Shown: piece by piece, positions 8,651 to 17,174 of the stretch
Position numbering within the stretch: the first letter of the stretch is position 1
Layout: the number at the start of each line of letters is the position of its first letter
Assembly: GCA_003641745.1 (NCBI GenBank)
Contig: QNAI01000008.1
Span: forward strand, 1 to 59,324
Reading direction: 5' to 3'
DNA from: Verrucomicrobiota bacterium
Lineage (GTDB): Bacteria; Verrucomicrobiota; Verrucomicrobiia; Opitutales; Opitutaceae
Length of the DNA: 59,324 nt
Translations under genes and position numbers: made by a program
The notes under the pieces: generated by a model
Told to the model about the DNA's origin: nothing
Seen by the model: the letters and a program-made list of their open reading frames with translations, nothing else
Databases searched by the model: none

Positions 8651-9553
8651 ATGAAATACAACAAGCCGGCCCTCACCTTCGAGCAACAGGCGGAGCAACT
8701 GATTGGGAGGGGTCTGATCGCCGACAAGGAACAACTGGTACAACGACTGGAGGCGACCAGCTACTTCCGACTCTCCGGTTACCTCTATCCTTTTCGCGCA
8801 AGGGGCTCGGACAAGTTCCAGTCGGGTACGACCTTGGAATCCGTCTGGCGCCTCTGTCTCTTCGACCAGCGCCTCCGGACCTTGTTGATCGATGCGATCG
8901 AGGCCATCGAAGTGTTTACCCGCACCCAACTCGCCTATCATTTCGCCCACCTGCACGGCCCGTTCGGCTATCATAATCCGAAATGCCTTCCCCAGCTCCG
9001 CCCTGATGCCTTCTTGAAATGGCAGCGCAAGCTCGATGATCAGGTGGACCGCTGCCTACGATCAAAGGAGGAGTTCCACGTCCATTTCTTCAATCGATAC
9101 GGCGATGAGCACTCCCGTCCGCCCATCTGGTGCCTGATTGAGCTGATGGATTTCGGATCCATGCTGACCTTCTATCGCGGCATCGACTATCGGATCAAGC
9201 AACGCATTGCCGACAAGGTCGGCATTCCCGATCGGGTCTTCGGCTCTTGGCTGCTGAGCCTCAATACGGTACGCAATCGCTGCGCCCACCACTCGCGTCT
9301 CTGGAACTGGACCTTGGGCAACCCGGTCCTGCTTCCAACTCAGCGCAAGTATCCCGAGTGGCACAGTCCGGGGTTCCCAAACAACCAGATTGGAATCATC
9401 CTCGTCCTCTGCCGCCACCTGCTCGAGTCGATCTCTCCAGCTAATCGTTGGACCGAACGCCTTTTCCAGCACTTCGCCGAATTCCCCGAAATCTCTGTCA
9501 GGGAGATGGGCCTCCCCGAGAGCTGGCAGCAACATCCTCTTTGGAAATCATGA
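8651..9553 (+). CDS. Abi_2 family abortive-infection protein (HEPN RNase)
   Basis: A 300-aa protein of the Abi_2 (AbiD/AbiF) family. It starts with the usual KYNKPALTFEQQAEQLIGRGL, where these proteins open with a Pro-rich loop followed by L.RGL, then has SYFRLSGYLYPF, FDQRLR and IEVFTRTQLAYHF. The C-terminal HEPN active-site motif is RNRCAHH (R208, N209, H213). HEPN domains of this kind are metal-independent RNases, and Abi proteins stop growth during phage infection. The ATG at 8651 has a purine-rich stretch just upstream (ggaaggggg). The stop overlaps the Res start (ATGA), so both are translated together. An abortive backup gene placed inside a type III R-M unit suggests activation when restriction fails; that is inference. 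Confidence 0.88.
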   Translation: MKYNKPALTFEQQAEQLIGRGLIADKEQLVQRLEATSYFRLSGYLYPFRARGSDKFQSGTTLESVWRLCLFDQRLRTLLIDAIEAIEVFTRTQLAYHFAHLHGPFGYHNPKCLPQLRPDAFLKWQRKLDDQVDRCLRSKEEFHVHFFNRYGDEHSRPPIWCLIELMDFGSMLTFYRGIDYRIKQRIADKVGIPDRVFGSWLLSLNTVRNRCAHHSRLWNWTLGNPVLLPTQRKYPEWHSPGFPNNQIGIILVLCRHLLESISPANRWTERLFQHFAEFPEISVREMGLPESWQQHPLWKS

Positions 9554-12228
9554 ATCGCCACGTCAACGCCATCTCAGGCCGCCTCAGTCTGCGTCCGCCT
9601 CAGCGGCATTCGCTCGAGATCCTCGATCGAATCACCGAGATCGTAACACCGAACAAACAGACCGATCTGCAAACGGCTCTCGAAGTGATCCAGGCGGAGT
9701 ATCCTTCCGTCACCGACTTCGAGCGCGACTTCCCCTCGCTGTGTTTTGCCCTCGCCACCGGCGTAGGTAAGACGCGGCTAATGGGTGCCTTCGTCACCTA
9801 CCTACACCTCGCACACGGTATCAACAACTTCTTCGTCCTCGCGCCTAACCTGACGATCTACAACAAGCTGATCGCAGACTTCACGCCCAACACGCCGAAG
9901 TATGTATTCAAGGGCATCGCCGAGTTCGCCCAGGAAGCCCCGGAGATTATCACCGGCGACGATCACGAAACCAAGGCGGGCACGCTTTTCGATCAGGTGC
10001 TGCGCTGCAAGATCAACATCTTCAACATTTCAAAAATCAACTCCGAGGTGCGTGGCGGTAAATCGCCCCGGATCAAACGTCTCTCCGAGTACATCGGCGA
10101 AAGCTACTTTGCATACCTCGCCGCGCTACCCGACCTCGTCCTCCTCATGGATGAATCGCACCGCTACCGTGCCAGCGCCGGGGTCCGCGCCATCAACGAG
10201 CTGAAACCCATCCTTGGCCTTGAACTCACTGCGACGCCCTTCATCGAAACCAACAAGGGTGCCAACCCGTTCAACAACGTCATCTACGACTACGCTCTCG
10301 GTCGGGCCATCGCCGACGGTTTTGTCAAGGAACCCGCCGTAGTTACCCGCAGGAACTTCAATCCCTCCGGGATGGGCAAGGAAGCCATCGAGGAACTGAA
10401 GCTCGAAGACGGCGTCCGCCTGCACGAGCAAACCAAGGTGCAACTCGAGACCTACGCGCGCGAAACCAACCGCGAGATCGTCAAACCTTTCGTTCTCGTC
10501 ATCGCCCGCGACATCACCCATGCCGAACAACTCAAGAAATTGATCGAGTCAGAGGCCTTCTTCGAAGGTCGCTACCGCGAGAAAGTCATCCAGGTCGATT
10601 CCAGCAAGACCGGTGCCGCCGAGGAAGAGATGATCAGCCGGCTCCTCAAGGTTGAGGATCCCAAAGATCCCACCGAGATCGTCATACACGTCAACATGCT
10701 CAAAGAAGGCTGGGACGTTACCAATCTCTACACCATCATCCCGCTGCGCGCCGCGAATGCCCGCATCCTGATCGAGCAATCCATCGGTCGCGGCCTGCGA
10801 CTCCCCTACGGCAAGCGCGTTGGTGTCACCGCTGTCGATCGGCTCAACATCGTGGCTCACGACAAATTCCAGGAGATCGTCGACGAGGCCAACCGACCCG
10901 ATTCTCAAATCCACATGCAAACGGTGGTGCTCGATCCCGATGAGATTGAGAAGAAGACGAAAACCGTGGTTTCTCAGTCGACCCTCGCCACCCAACTGGG
11001 GATCACTCCGACTCAGACTACGAGTTCCACAGAGCTTGCCGAAACGGGAGCCAACCCTGTTTTCGCAACACCCGCTGAGCAGAAAGTCGCCCAGGTCACT
11101 TACGAGGCGATCAAGAAGCTGGAGAACCAACCCGGCAAAGTGCCATCGACCAACTACCTCAACAACGAGGACGTTCAGTCATCGATCGTCCAGGAAGTCG
11201 CTGCCCAACTGGCTCCGGAACAGCTCGAAATGGAAGGCGTCATCGAAAAGCCCGACATTGCCGCCATCGTCATGAAGGCCACCGAACTGGTTGTCCAACA
11301 GACCATCGATATTCCCCGTATCCTGGTCGTGCCGAAAGGCGAAGTCGCTTCCGGTTTTCATCCCTTCCAACTCGATGTCGCGTCCCTCAACTTCCCTCCG
11401 ATTTCCGAAGAACTCTGGGTTCAGCTTCTCCGCACCGGGGAAACCGAGGTGATTGGACTTGGAAAGGGTGGCATCAAAGAGAAACGCCTCGAAAACTACA
11501 TCGTCAGCGGTCTTGTCGATTTCGATGACATCGCCTATGAGCAGCACGCCGACCTGCTCTACGACTTGGCAACTCAAACCGCCACGCATTTTAAAAACTA
11601 TCTCACCGAGGACGAAGCCGTCAAGGTCCTCTGGCGTCACCAGAAGGAGATCGCCAGCTTCATCCACGCCCAGATGCAGGGGCACTACTGGGAAGATGAG
11701 AACGTCGAATACGAAGTGGTGATCAGCAAAGGATTCACCGAACTAAAACCAAGCGCCTACACGGCATCCGCCACCGAAGATCCGCTCGATTTCAAAATCT
11801 CACCGAAGGACAAGAGCAACATGTCGAAATACCTATTCGGTGGGTTCAAAAAATGCCTCTATCCCGTTCAAAAATTCGACGCCGAAGGCGAGCGCATCCT
11901 CTCTGTAATCCTTGAGCGTGAGTCTGAGAAATGGTTCAAGCCTGCCAAGGGGCAATTTCAAATCTTCTATAAATCAGGATCCGATCACCCGGAATATCAG
12001 CCCGATTTTATCGCCGAGACAGCTGACGCGATCTACATGCTGGAACCGAAAGCGAAAAACAAAATGGAGGATTCCGAGGTTCTTGCGAAGAAGTATGCCG
12101 CCGAGAAATGGTGCGCCAACGCTTCGAATCATACCGCAAAATACGGAGGAAAGCCTTGGTGCTATCGACTCATTGCCCACGATTCCATCGCGGAGAACAT
12201 TTCGATTGATCAGTTGGGTCAAAGATAA
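9550..12228 (+). CDS. res: Type III restriction endonuclease subunit Res
   Basis: An 892-aa restriction/helicase subunit. I place the start at ATG 9550, which overlaps the Abi stop by four bases, rather than an upstream non-ATG codon that would run inside Abi. Visible features are the helicase Walker A ATGVGKT (69-75), the DESH box (201-204), LTATPF, a motif VI-like QSIGRGLRLP, and a C-terminal PD-ExK nuclease site (D819, E832-P-K834). Type III Res forms a complex with Mod and cleaves after ATP-dependent communication between two inversely oriented sites. All motifs are intact here, but Mod is interrupted, so the enzyme should be silent unless Mod is restored. It ends the defence run; no T-rich terminator was seen after it. 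Confidence 0.92.
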   Translation: MNRHVNAISGRLSLRPPQRHSLEILDRITEIVTPNKQTDLQTALEVIQAEYPSVTDFERDFPSLCFALATGVGKTRLMGAFVTYLHLAHGINNFFVLAPNLTIYNKLIADFTPNTPKYVFKGIAEFAQEAPEIITGDDHETKAGTLFDQVLRCKINIFNISKINSEVRGGKSPRIKRLSEYIGESYFAYLAALPDLVLLMDESHRYRASAGVRAINELKPILGLELTATPFIETNKGANPFNNVIYDYALGRAIADGFVKEPAVVTRRNFNPSGMGKEAIEELKLEDGVRLHEQTKVQLETYARETNREIVKPFVLVIARDITHAEQLKKLIESEAFFEGRYREKVIQVDSSKTGAAEEEMISRLLKVEDPKDPTEIVIHVNMLKEGWDVTNLYTIIPLRAANARILIEQSIGRGLRLPYGKRVGVTAVDRLNIVAHDKFQEIVDEANRPDSQIHMQTVVLDPDEIEKKTKTVVSQSTLATQLGITPTQTTSSTELAETGANPVFATPAEQKVAQVTYEAIKKLENQPGKVPSTNYLNNEDVQSSIVQEVAAQLAPEQLEMEGVIEKPDIAAIVMKATELVVQQTIDIPRILVVPKGEVASGFHPFQLDVASLNFPPISEELWVQLLRTGETEVIGLGKGGIKEKRLENYIVSGLVDFDDIAYEQHADLLYDLATQTATHFKNYLTEDEAVKVLWRHQKEIASFIHAQMQGHYWEDENVEYEVVISKGFTELKPSAYTASATEDPLDFKISPKDKSNMSKYLFGGFKKCLYPVQKFDAEGERILSVILERESEKWFKPAKGQFQIFYKSGSDHPEYQPDFIAETADAIYMLEPKAKNKMEDSEVLAKKYAAEKWCANASNHTAKYGGKPWCYRLIAHDSIAENISIDQLGQR

Positions 12229-12389
12229 GCCTGCAAGGCAATCCGATGGGGTCAGAGCGATCGAGATGCGGTCCCTGCTTGACTCTTGACGGAGGGGTTC
12301 CTCTTTCTTCGTCTTCATGTGTTACGATCGTTTGAACTGCCTGGTGGTCTGGACAGCTTGTTTCGATGCGTGGTCCCTTCAGGTGGATT

Positions 12390-12674
12390 TCAGTCCTCGT
12401 CGATCAGTGGCGCATCGAGCAGGTCAAAAACCACGGAATGAAATTCCGTATCACACCACTTCTGGAATAGATCCCAGGCGCGGATCTTGGGCCAATCGAC
12501 CGGGTCGGTCCACCATGCCCCCAATTCAATCTCGAAGATGAATTCATGGCAGGCCCTGAGGATCACGGCGCGATCTTCATCGCTCTGGTAGTCGTCCAGA
12601 AGATAAACGTGCGATTCGAAGTTGATCGAATCCATGGTCTCCTCGAGACCAACCGGATCCGGAAGCTGTCGCAT
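12390..12674 (-). CDS. Conserved hypothetical acidic protein, N-terminus uncertain
   Basis: A minus-strand frame with 94 codons from the ATG at 12674 that looks like a genuine protein of unknown function (SHVYLLDDYQSDEDR, FEIELGAWWTDPVDWP, EFHSVVFDLLD). The open frame continues upstream to about 12721 and reads AVIVRAKQPFLDWM just before this ATG. A V.RAKQPFLDW start is, to my memory, typical of this small family, so translation probably begins further upstream. No in-frame ATG, GTG or TTG exists there; an ATG at 12717 is one base out of frame, suggesting a frameshift or sequence error. It is convergent with the Res gene. Function unknown. Confidence 0.6.
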   Translation of the reverse strand: MRQLPDPVGLEETMDSINFESHVYLLDDYQSDEDRAVILRACHEFIFEIELGAWWTDPVDWPKIRAWDLFQKWCDTEFHSVVFDLLDAPLIDED

Positions 12675-12717
12675 CCAGTCAAGAAAGGGCTGCTTCGCCC
12701 GAACGATTACCGCGCAT

Positions 12718-13063
12718 AGGTTTACCTACCTTTGTTTCCCGGACCTGGTGGTCCCGTGCAATCGGAAAAGCTCAAGGTGCCGTTCGGAAAACCCCGACAG
12801 TAAGGATGTTCGAAGTGCGACGGGCGGCGCAATGAGATAGGCGCTCCCGCAAGCGGGATAACTGCCGAAGCAAGTCCTGACGCCCCGGACAAAGATCTCG
12901 AACCGGCTCTTGGACTTCGCGCTCGCCCGTCGCGGGAAATAAAATGCCCGATTTCGGCCCGATGGCAACACCGATTTCTCGCCGGGGGATTTCAGCCGGG
13001 GTTGGCACGGTTCCTTCCCTTGACCTGTCTTTGGGTTCAGGCAGATGATCACGACCGCGCCGT
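12718..13063. other. Intergenic, no supported gene
   Basis: About 350 bp between the hypothetical protein and cardiolipin synthase. Open frames exist on the minus strand (for example 12772-13008), but they match nothing I recognise. It probably carries the promoter for the downstream synthase. Confidence 0.4.
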
Positions 13064-14476
13064 ATGATCTCCCTGTTTATTTTCCTGTTTCACCTATTGG
13101 GGCTCATTTCCTCTGTCCACGCGGTGATGGGCACGCGGACCGCTCAGGGCGCAATCGCCTGGATCATTTCCCTGAACACTTTTCCCTATCTGGCGGTACC
13201 CGCCTACTGGGTTCTGGGGCGGAGCCGGTTTCGCGGCTATGTCACGGCCCGGCAGACGGTGGATCATCTGACCGATCGTCTTTCTGACGACCTGGCGGCC
13301 CGGGTCGGGGAGTTTCGGGTGCACCTCGATGATGAACGCGGCGTGACCATGGCTGCGGAAAAACTCGCCGAGATACCCATGTTGCGGGGCAATCGGGTGG
13401 AACTGCTGATCGATGGGGAAGCGACCTTTGACAGCATTATCGAGGGTATCGATTCCGCAAAGGAAACCATCCTGTTTCAGTTCTTCATCGTGAAGGATGA
13501 CGAGCTGGGAAAGCGGATACAATCCCACCTGATCGACAGGGCCAGGGCGGGCGTCCATGTTTACTTCCTATTCGATGAAATCGGCAGTCACAAGCTGCCC
13601 GCCGCTTATGAGGAGGAATTGCGCCGGGCCGGAGTCCAGGTTACTCACTTTCATACTCGGAAGGGTCCGAAGAATCGATTCCAGGTGAATTTCCGCAATC
13701 ATCGGAAGATTGTGGTGGTGGACAGCCATACCGCCTGGATCGGGGGGCACAACGTGGGTGATGAATACCTGGGCCGGGATCCGAAATTCGGGCATTGGCG
13801 CGATACCCATGTGCGGATTCAGGGACCGTCGGCCCTGGGGGCCCAACTCTCATTCGTGGAGGACTGGAATTGGGCAACCGGTGAGTTTCCGCAGGTGAGT
13901 TGGGCAGCAAAGCCTGGGGCCCGGGGCGACATTCCGGTGCTGATCGTTCCGTCGGGTCCGGCCGATCGCTTGGAAACCGCCGCGCTGATGTTTGTTCATG
14001 CGATCAACTCGGCGACCAACCGGATCTGGATCGCCAGTCCCTATTTCGTGCCGGACGAGGCGGTGATGGCGGCCATGCAGCTGGCCGCCTTGAGAGGCGT
14101 CGACGTCCGCATCCTGATTCCTGAAAAAGCGGACCACCTGCTCATTTGGCTGGCTGCCTTCTCCTACTTTGATGAAGCGGGAAAGACAGGGGTGAGGTTC
14201 TATAAATACACGGATGGATTTCTCCACCAGAAGACGATGTTGATTGATCATGTGGCTTCGACCGTGGGCACGGCAAACTTCGACAACCGATCATTCCGTT
14301 TGAACTTCGAAATCACGGCTGTCGTGCTCGACGAAGGATTTGCCCGAGAAACGGAGCAAATGTTCCTGAACGACTTCAAAGCCTCGAGGCTGGTCGGAGA
14401 GGGTGAATACCGCGACAAGCCGTTCCATTTCAGGCTGGCGGTCCGGCTCGCACGATTGACGGCTCCCATCCAATGA
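13064..14476 (+). CDS. cls: Cardiolipin synthase (phospholipase D family)
   Basis: A 470-aa membrane enzyme that makes cardiolipin from two phosphatidylglycerols. Two N-terminal hydrophobic helices (about 1-20 and 30-50) precede two HKD catalytic motifs: H213-x-K215-x4-D220 (NHRKIVVVD) and H388-x-K390-x4-D395 (FLHQKTMLID), each followed by the usual G..N pattern (IGGHNVGDEY; VGTANFDNRS). Length agrees with E. coli ClsA (about 486). It is a single gene, with a hairpin (14535-14559) after it. Specific assignment as Cls rather than another PLD enzyme rests on the two membrane helices and length. Confidence 0.92.
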   Translation: MISLFIFLFHLLGLISSVHAVMGTRTAQGAIAWIISLNTFPYLAVPAYWVLGRSRFRGYVTARQTVDHLTDRLSDDLAARVGEFRVHLDDERGVTMAAEKLAEIPMLRGNRVELLIDGEATFDSIIEGIDSAKETILFQFFIVKDDELGKRIQSHLIDRARAGVHVYFLFDEIGSHKLPAAYEEELRRAGVQVTHFHTRKGPKNRFQVNFRNHRKIVVVDSHTAWIGGHNVGDEYLGRDPKFGHWRDTHVRIQGPSALGAQLSFVEDWNWATGEFPQVSWAAKPGARGDIPVLIVPSGPADRLETAALMFVHAINSATNRIWIASPYFVPDEAVMAAMQLAALRGVDVRILIPEKADHLLIWLAAFSYFDEAGKTGVRFYKYTDGFLHQKTMLIDHVASTVGTANFDNRSFRLNFEITAVVLDEGFARETEQMFLNDFKASRLVGEGEYRDKPFHFRLAVRLARLTAPIQ

Positions 14477-14534
14477 CCCTCTTTGATCGATCCGATATTC
14501 GACCGATCTGAAACTCTCAAGACAGTCCCTGAGA

Positions 14535-14559
14535 CGAATAAGGCCGCAGGACTTATTCG
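14535..14559. repeat. Hairpin after cls
   Basis: A perfect 8-bp inverted repeat (cgaataag / cttattcg) with a 9-nt loop, 60 bp past the cls stop. There is no clean T run, so it may be a weak or factor-assisted terminator. Confidence 0.45.
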
Positions 14560-14682
14560 GCGATCGTTTCATTCTGGACTGATGGGTTTGAGCAGAAGGC
14601 AGTGAAGGAATTGAAGCGGGGAATCTTTCAGATTCAGACGGCTTTGTTTTGCGTGGTCACGCCGGTCGCGACACGGTCGGGT

Positions 14683-16113
14683 ATGCGCCCTTCTTTTTTT
14701 CTGCTGACGATCTTCCTCGCAACTGTCTCACCCTTCGGATGGATCGCTTCGGCCGACGATCGCGGTCCGGAACTCAGCGTGGCTGTGGTTCAGATGAGGT
14801 CATCGAAAAGTCTGGACGAGAATCTTCCGAGAATTCTCGAATCGATTCGCACTGCCGCCGCGACGGGCGCGCGGGTGGTCGTCTTTCCTGAATGTGCCCT
14901 GACCGGTTACTACGACGAGGTGGCTGAGGCGGTTACCGAAGAGGCGCTCCGGGGGGCCGAGAAGGAGATCGCGGAAACCTGCCGGGAGTCAGGGGTCGGC
15001 GCGGTGGTGGGCACGGCCTGGTGGCAGGACGGAGAGGTTTTCAATACGGCCCTGATTATCAATTCGGAGGGCGAGGTGGTCGAGCGCTATCACAAGATCC
15101 AGTTGGCCGAGGATTGGCCGAAGGGCGGAGATCACCTGGTCGTCTTCCGAATCGACGGGATACCGTGTTCGGTGATCATCTGCCACGACGAACGCTATCC
15201 CGAATTGGTTCGTCTGCCGGTGCTGGCCGGTGCACGGGTGCTGTTCTATATTTCACATGAATCGGGGCTCCGGAAGGAATACAAGATCGATCCCTATCGC
15301 GCCCAGATCCGCGCCCGGGCGGTCGAGAACAGGATTTTTGTGGTTCAGGCCAATGCGCCGGCGAATCCGGATGCCACCGGTTCCCATGGCCAGAGCAGGA
15401 TAATCAACCCCGATGGAATCGTGCTGACGGAAGCTTCGATCTTCGGGGAGGATGTCGTGACTGCGACTCTGAATCTCGATGATGCGACCGGCAGTTACGC
15501 CCTGCGAAGTGTGAGCCGCGGGCCATTGGGCGATTGGTGGAAAACGGGGCTGGAATTCGTTCGCGTGGTTGGCGGACCCGATCTGCGATCGATCTATAAC
15601 GGCCGGGATCTGACTGGCTGGACTGTAGAACCGACGGAGATGTCTGTGTGTTGGATTTCGGATACGGGCGTGCTCAGGCTGCAGAGTGACGAGGCGAAGA
15701 CCGGTTCGATTCTCTGGACGGAGAAAGAATACACTGACTTTGAGATGGAATGTGAGTTCCGTTTTGGCGAGGGGACGGTCGACTCCGGGGTTTTTCTCCG
15801 AAGTGATCGGGAGCAGATCCAGATCGGGATATCCGGTTCGCTCAAGCGCGACATGACCGCGTCTCCCTATATTTCAGGAAAAGGGTATCCGGTGGAGGCC
15901 GAGCATGTGGCCGAATTGCTCAAATCCGACGATTGGAACCACCTCAGAATACGGGCCGAGGGCAGGACCTACACCACGTGGCTGAACGGTCGGAAGGTGA
16001 TGACCTACGAATCGGAGACCGCGGTCGAAACGGGCCGGGTGGGGATCCAGATTCATCCCAAACGGGATATGGCCATTGACTACCGGAAGATCCGGCTGGC
16101 GGAGTTGAATTAG
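14683..16113 (+). CDS. Secreted nitrilase-family hydrolase fused to DUF1080 domain
   Basis: I choose ATG 14683 because it directly precedes a signal peptide (RPSFFLLTIFLATVSPFGW, cleavage near ASA-DD); upstream in-frame codons would bury it. The mature 450-aa protein has two domains. Residues about 28-290 are a carbon-nitrogen hydrolase with catalytic triad E70 (FPECALTG), K138 (YHKIQLAED) and C167 (IICHDERYPE). Residues about 300-476 are a DUF1080/3-keto-disaccharide hydrolase-like jelly roll (NGRDLTGW, VDSGVFLRS, GRVGIQIHP). The first would hydrolyse amides or nitriles, and the second usually binds or processes carbohydrate. Substrate unknown. A nitrilase exported with a sugar-related domain is unusual; an N-acyl amino sugar or sugar amide substrate is only a guess. 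Confidence 0.85.
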   Translation: MRPSFFLLTIFLATVSPFGWIASADDRGPELSVAVVQMRSSKSLDENLPRILESIRTAAATGARVVVFPECALTGYYDEVAEAVTEEALRGAEKEIAETCRESGVGAVVGTAWWQDGEVFNTALIINSEGEVVERYHKIQLAEDWPKGGDHLVVFRIDGIPCSVIICHDERYPELVRLPVLAGARVLFYISHESGLRKEYKIDPYRAQIRARAVENRIFVVQANAPANPDATGSHGQSRIINPDGIVLTEASIFGEDVVTATLNLDDATGSYALRSVSRGPLGDWWKTGLEFVRVVGGPDLRSIYNGRDLTGWTVEPTEMSVCWISDTGVLRLQSDEAKTGSILWTEKEYTDFEMECEFRFGEGTVDSGVFLRSDREQIQIGISGSLKRDMTASPYISGKGYPVEAEHVAELLKSDDWNHLRIRAEGRTYTTWLNGRKVMTYESETAVETGRVGIQIHPKRDMAIDYRKIRLAELN

Positions 16114-16189
16114 GCCGCCGACCGGTCGGGTTCCGCAGACGGGTTGCGCTTCGAAGGGCGCACACCCGTCTACACGCCGCTACGCCGAG

Positions 16190-16249
16190 GCACGCAAGGC
16201 ACGCCCCTACACTGAACCAGCTCTTTCTGTAGGGGCGTGCCTTGCGTGC
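16190..16249. repeat. 22-bp perfect palindrome at a convergent junction
   Basis: Arms 16190-16211 and 16228-16249 are perfectly complementary over 22 bp (core aggcacgccc) with a 16-nt loop, and weaker pairing extends outward (aagggcgc near 16154 with gcgcccttc after 16248). It lies between two genes that converge (stops at 16113 and 16258), so it would form a bidirectional terminator-like hairpin. The style is that of a dispersed REP-like family. Confidence 0.85.
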
Positions 16250-16257
16250 GCCCTTCT

Positions 16258-17088
16258 TCATTGTTCGTCGTCCCCCAGGAGGAACTCTGATGCTTCTTTC
16301 CACCAGGGTGCGGTGGGAGATAGATCGATCGTATTGTGCCGGGCTTCAGGTTGTTCAATAAACAGCGATGGGCCTGAAAGGCTTGCGTGGAGTCTCCGGC
16401 CGAGTTCAGGCGGTGTCATCTCGTCGTGGCCGGCAATAATCATCACGACAGGCCGCTGATATCCCGCCAGGGCCTTGATATTGTCGTATCGGTCCCGAAG
16501 GAGCCGGCGCACGGGAAGCCACCGATACTGACGGACGGCTACGTCGACCAGACTGCTGAAAGGCGTTACCAGGACCACTCCGGCAATCGCATCGAAATCA
16601 GAAGCCAAGGCACAGGCCGGACCCGAACCGATTGATTCTCCCAGCAGGTAGACAGGTCGGGAATCTTCCCTCATGAGCTGATCGATGGCTTCAGCTCCGG
16701 CGGCCCGAAGTGCCTTCTCTCCCGGATGCCCGGAACGCGCACCGAAACCTGGATACTCGAAAAGAATGACCTCCCAGGACCGTCCCGCGTCGACCAGCTC
16801 CAGGGCCTCGAGGTAGTGGGTTCGGTTCAGGGCAACCCCGGCGTTGCCGTGGAGTATGAGGATCCGTCCTCTGGCCTCTCTCCGCGAATCAACGTTTCTC
16901 CACCCGATGATTTCCCCGCTTTCATTTCGCCAGGGACGGCAGCCGGCTGACCTGGCCAGCTCGAGCATTTCCTCCTCCGGAGCCCGGCTTGGGAAGTAGA
17001 TCAGATGGCGCTGGAAAACGGTCGCAAGGAGCAGGACCATCAGGTAACCGCCGATCAGGACTGCAAGAAAGGGTAACATTTTTTGCAT
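16258..17088 (-). CDS. Membrane-anchored alpha/beta hydrolase (ABHD13/BEM46-like)
   Basis: A 276-aa serine hydrolase. One N-terminal transmembrane helix (residues about 5-24) is followed by the alpha/beta fold: oxyanion segment LHGNAG (79-84), FEYPGFG, nucleophile elbow GESIGSG (S152), acid in AGHDEMTP (D222) and base in EARHNTI (H251). This order and the LHGNAG/GESIGSG wording match the BEM46/ABHD13 group of uncharacterised esterase-like proteins. The catalytic domain probably faces the periplasm. It is transcribed towards the 22-bp palindrome. Natural substrate unknown. Confidence 0.85.
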   Translation of the reverse strand: MQKMLPFLAVLIGGYLMVLLLATVFQRHLIYFPSRAPEEEMLELARSAGCRPWRNESGEIIGWRNVDSRREARGRILILHGNAGVALNRTHYLEALELVDAGRSWEVILFEYPGFGARSGHPGEKALRAAGAEAIDQLMREDSRPVYLLGESIGSGPACALASDFDAIAGVVLVTPFSSLVDVAVRQYRWLPVRRLLRDRYDNIKALAGYQRPVVMIIAGHDEMTPPELGRRLHASLSGPSLFIEQPEARHNTIDLSPTAPWWKEASEFLLGDDEQ

Positions 17089-17174
17089 TTCCGCCCCAGC
17101 AGACTTCTCGCCGAATACGACGGGAAAACGGGTCTACGGTTGTCCGGCAATCATGAAAGGCGTTGCCTGACCCT

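Noticed and set aside
9448-9549. Upstream part of the open frame before Res
   Set aside because: Within the Abi gene; ATG 9550 with ATGA overlap is the natural start.
368-12228. A complete DISARM system
   Set aside because: The DUF1998 (DrmB) and PLD (DrmC) genes are missing, and the methylase is the type III kind.
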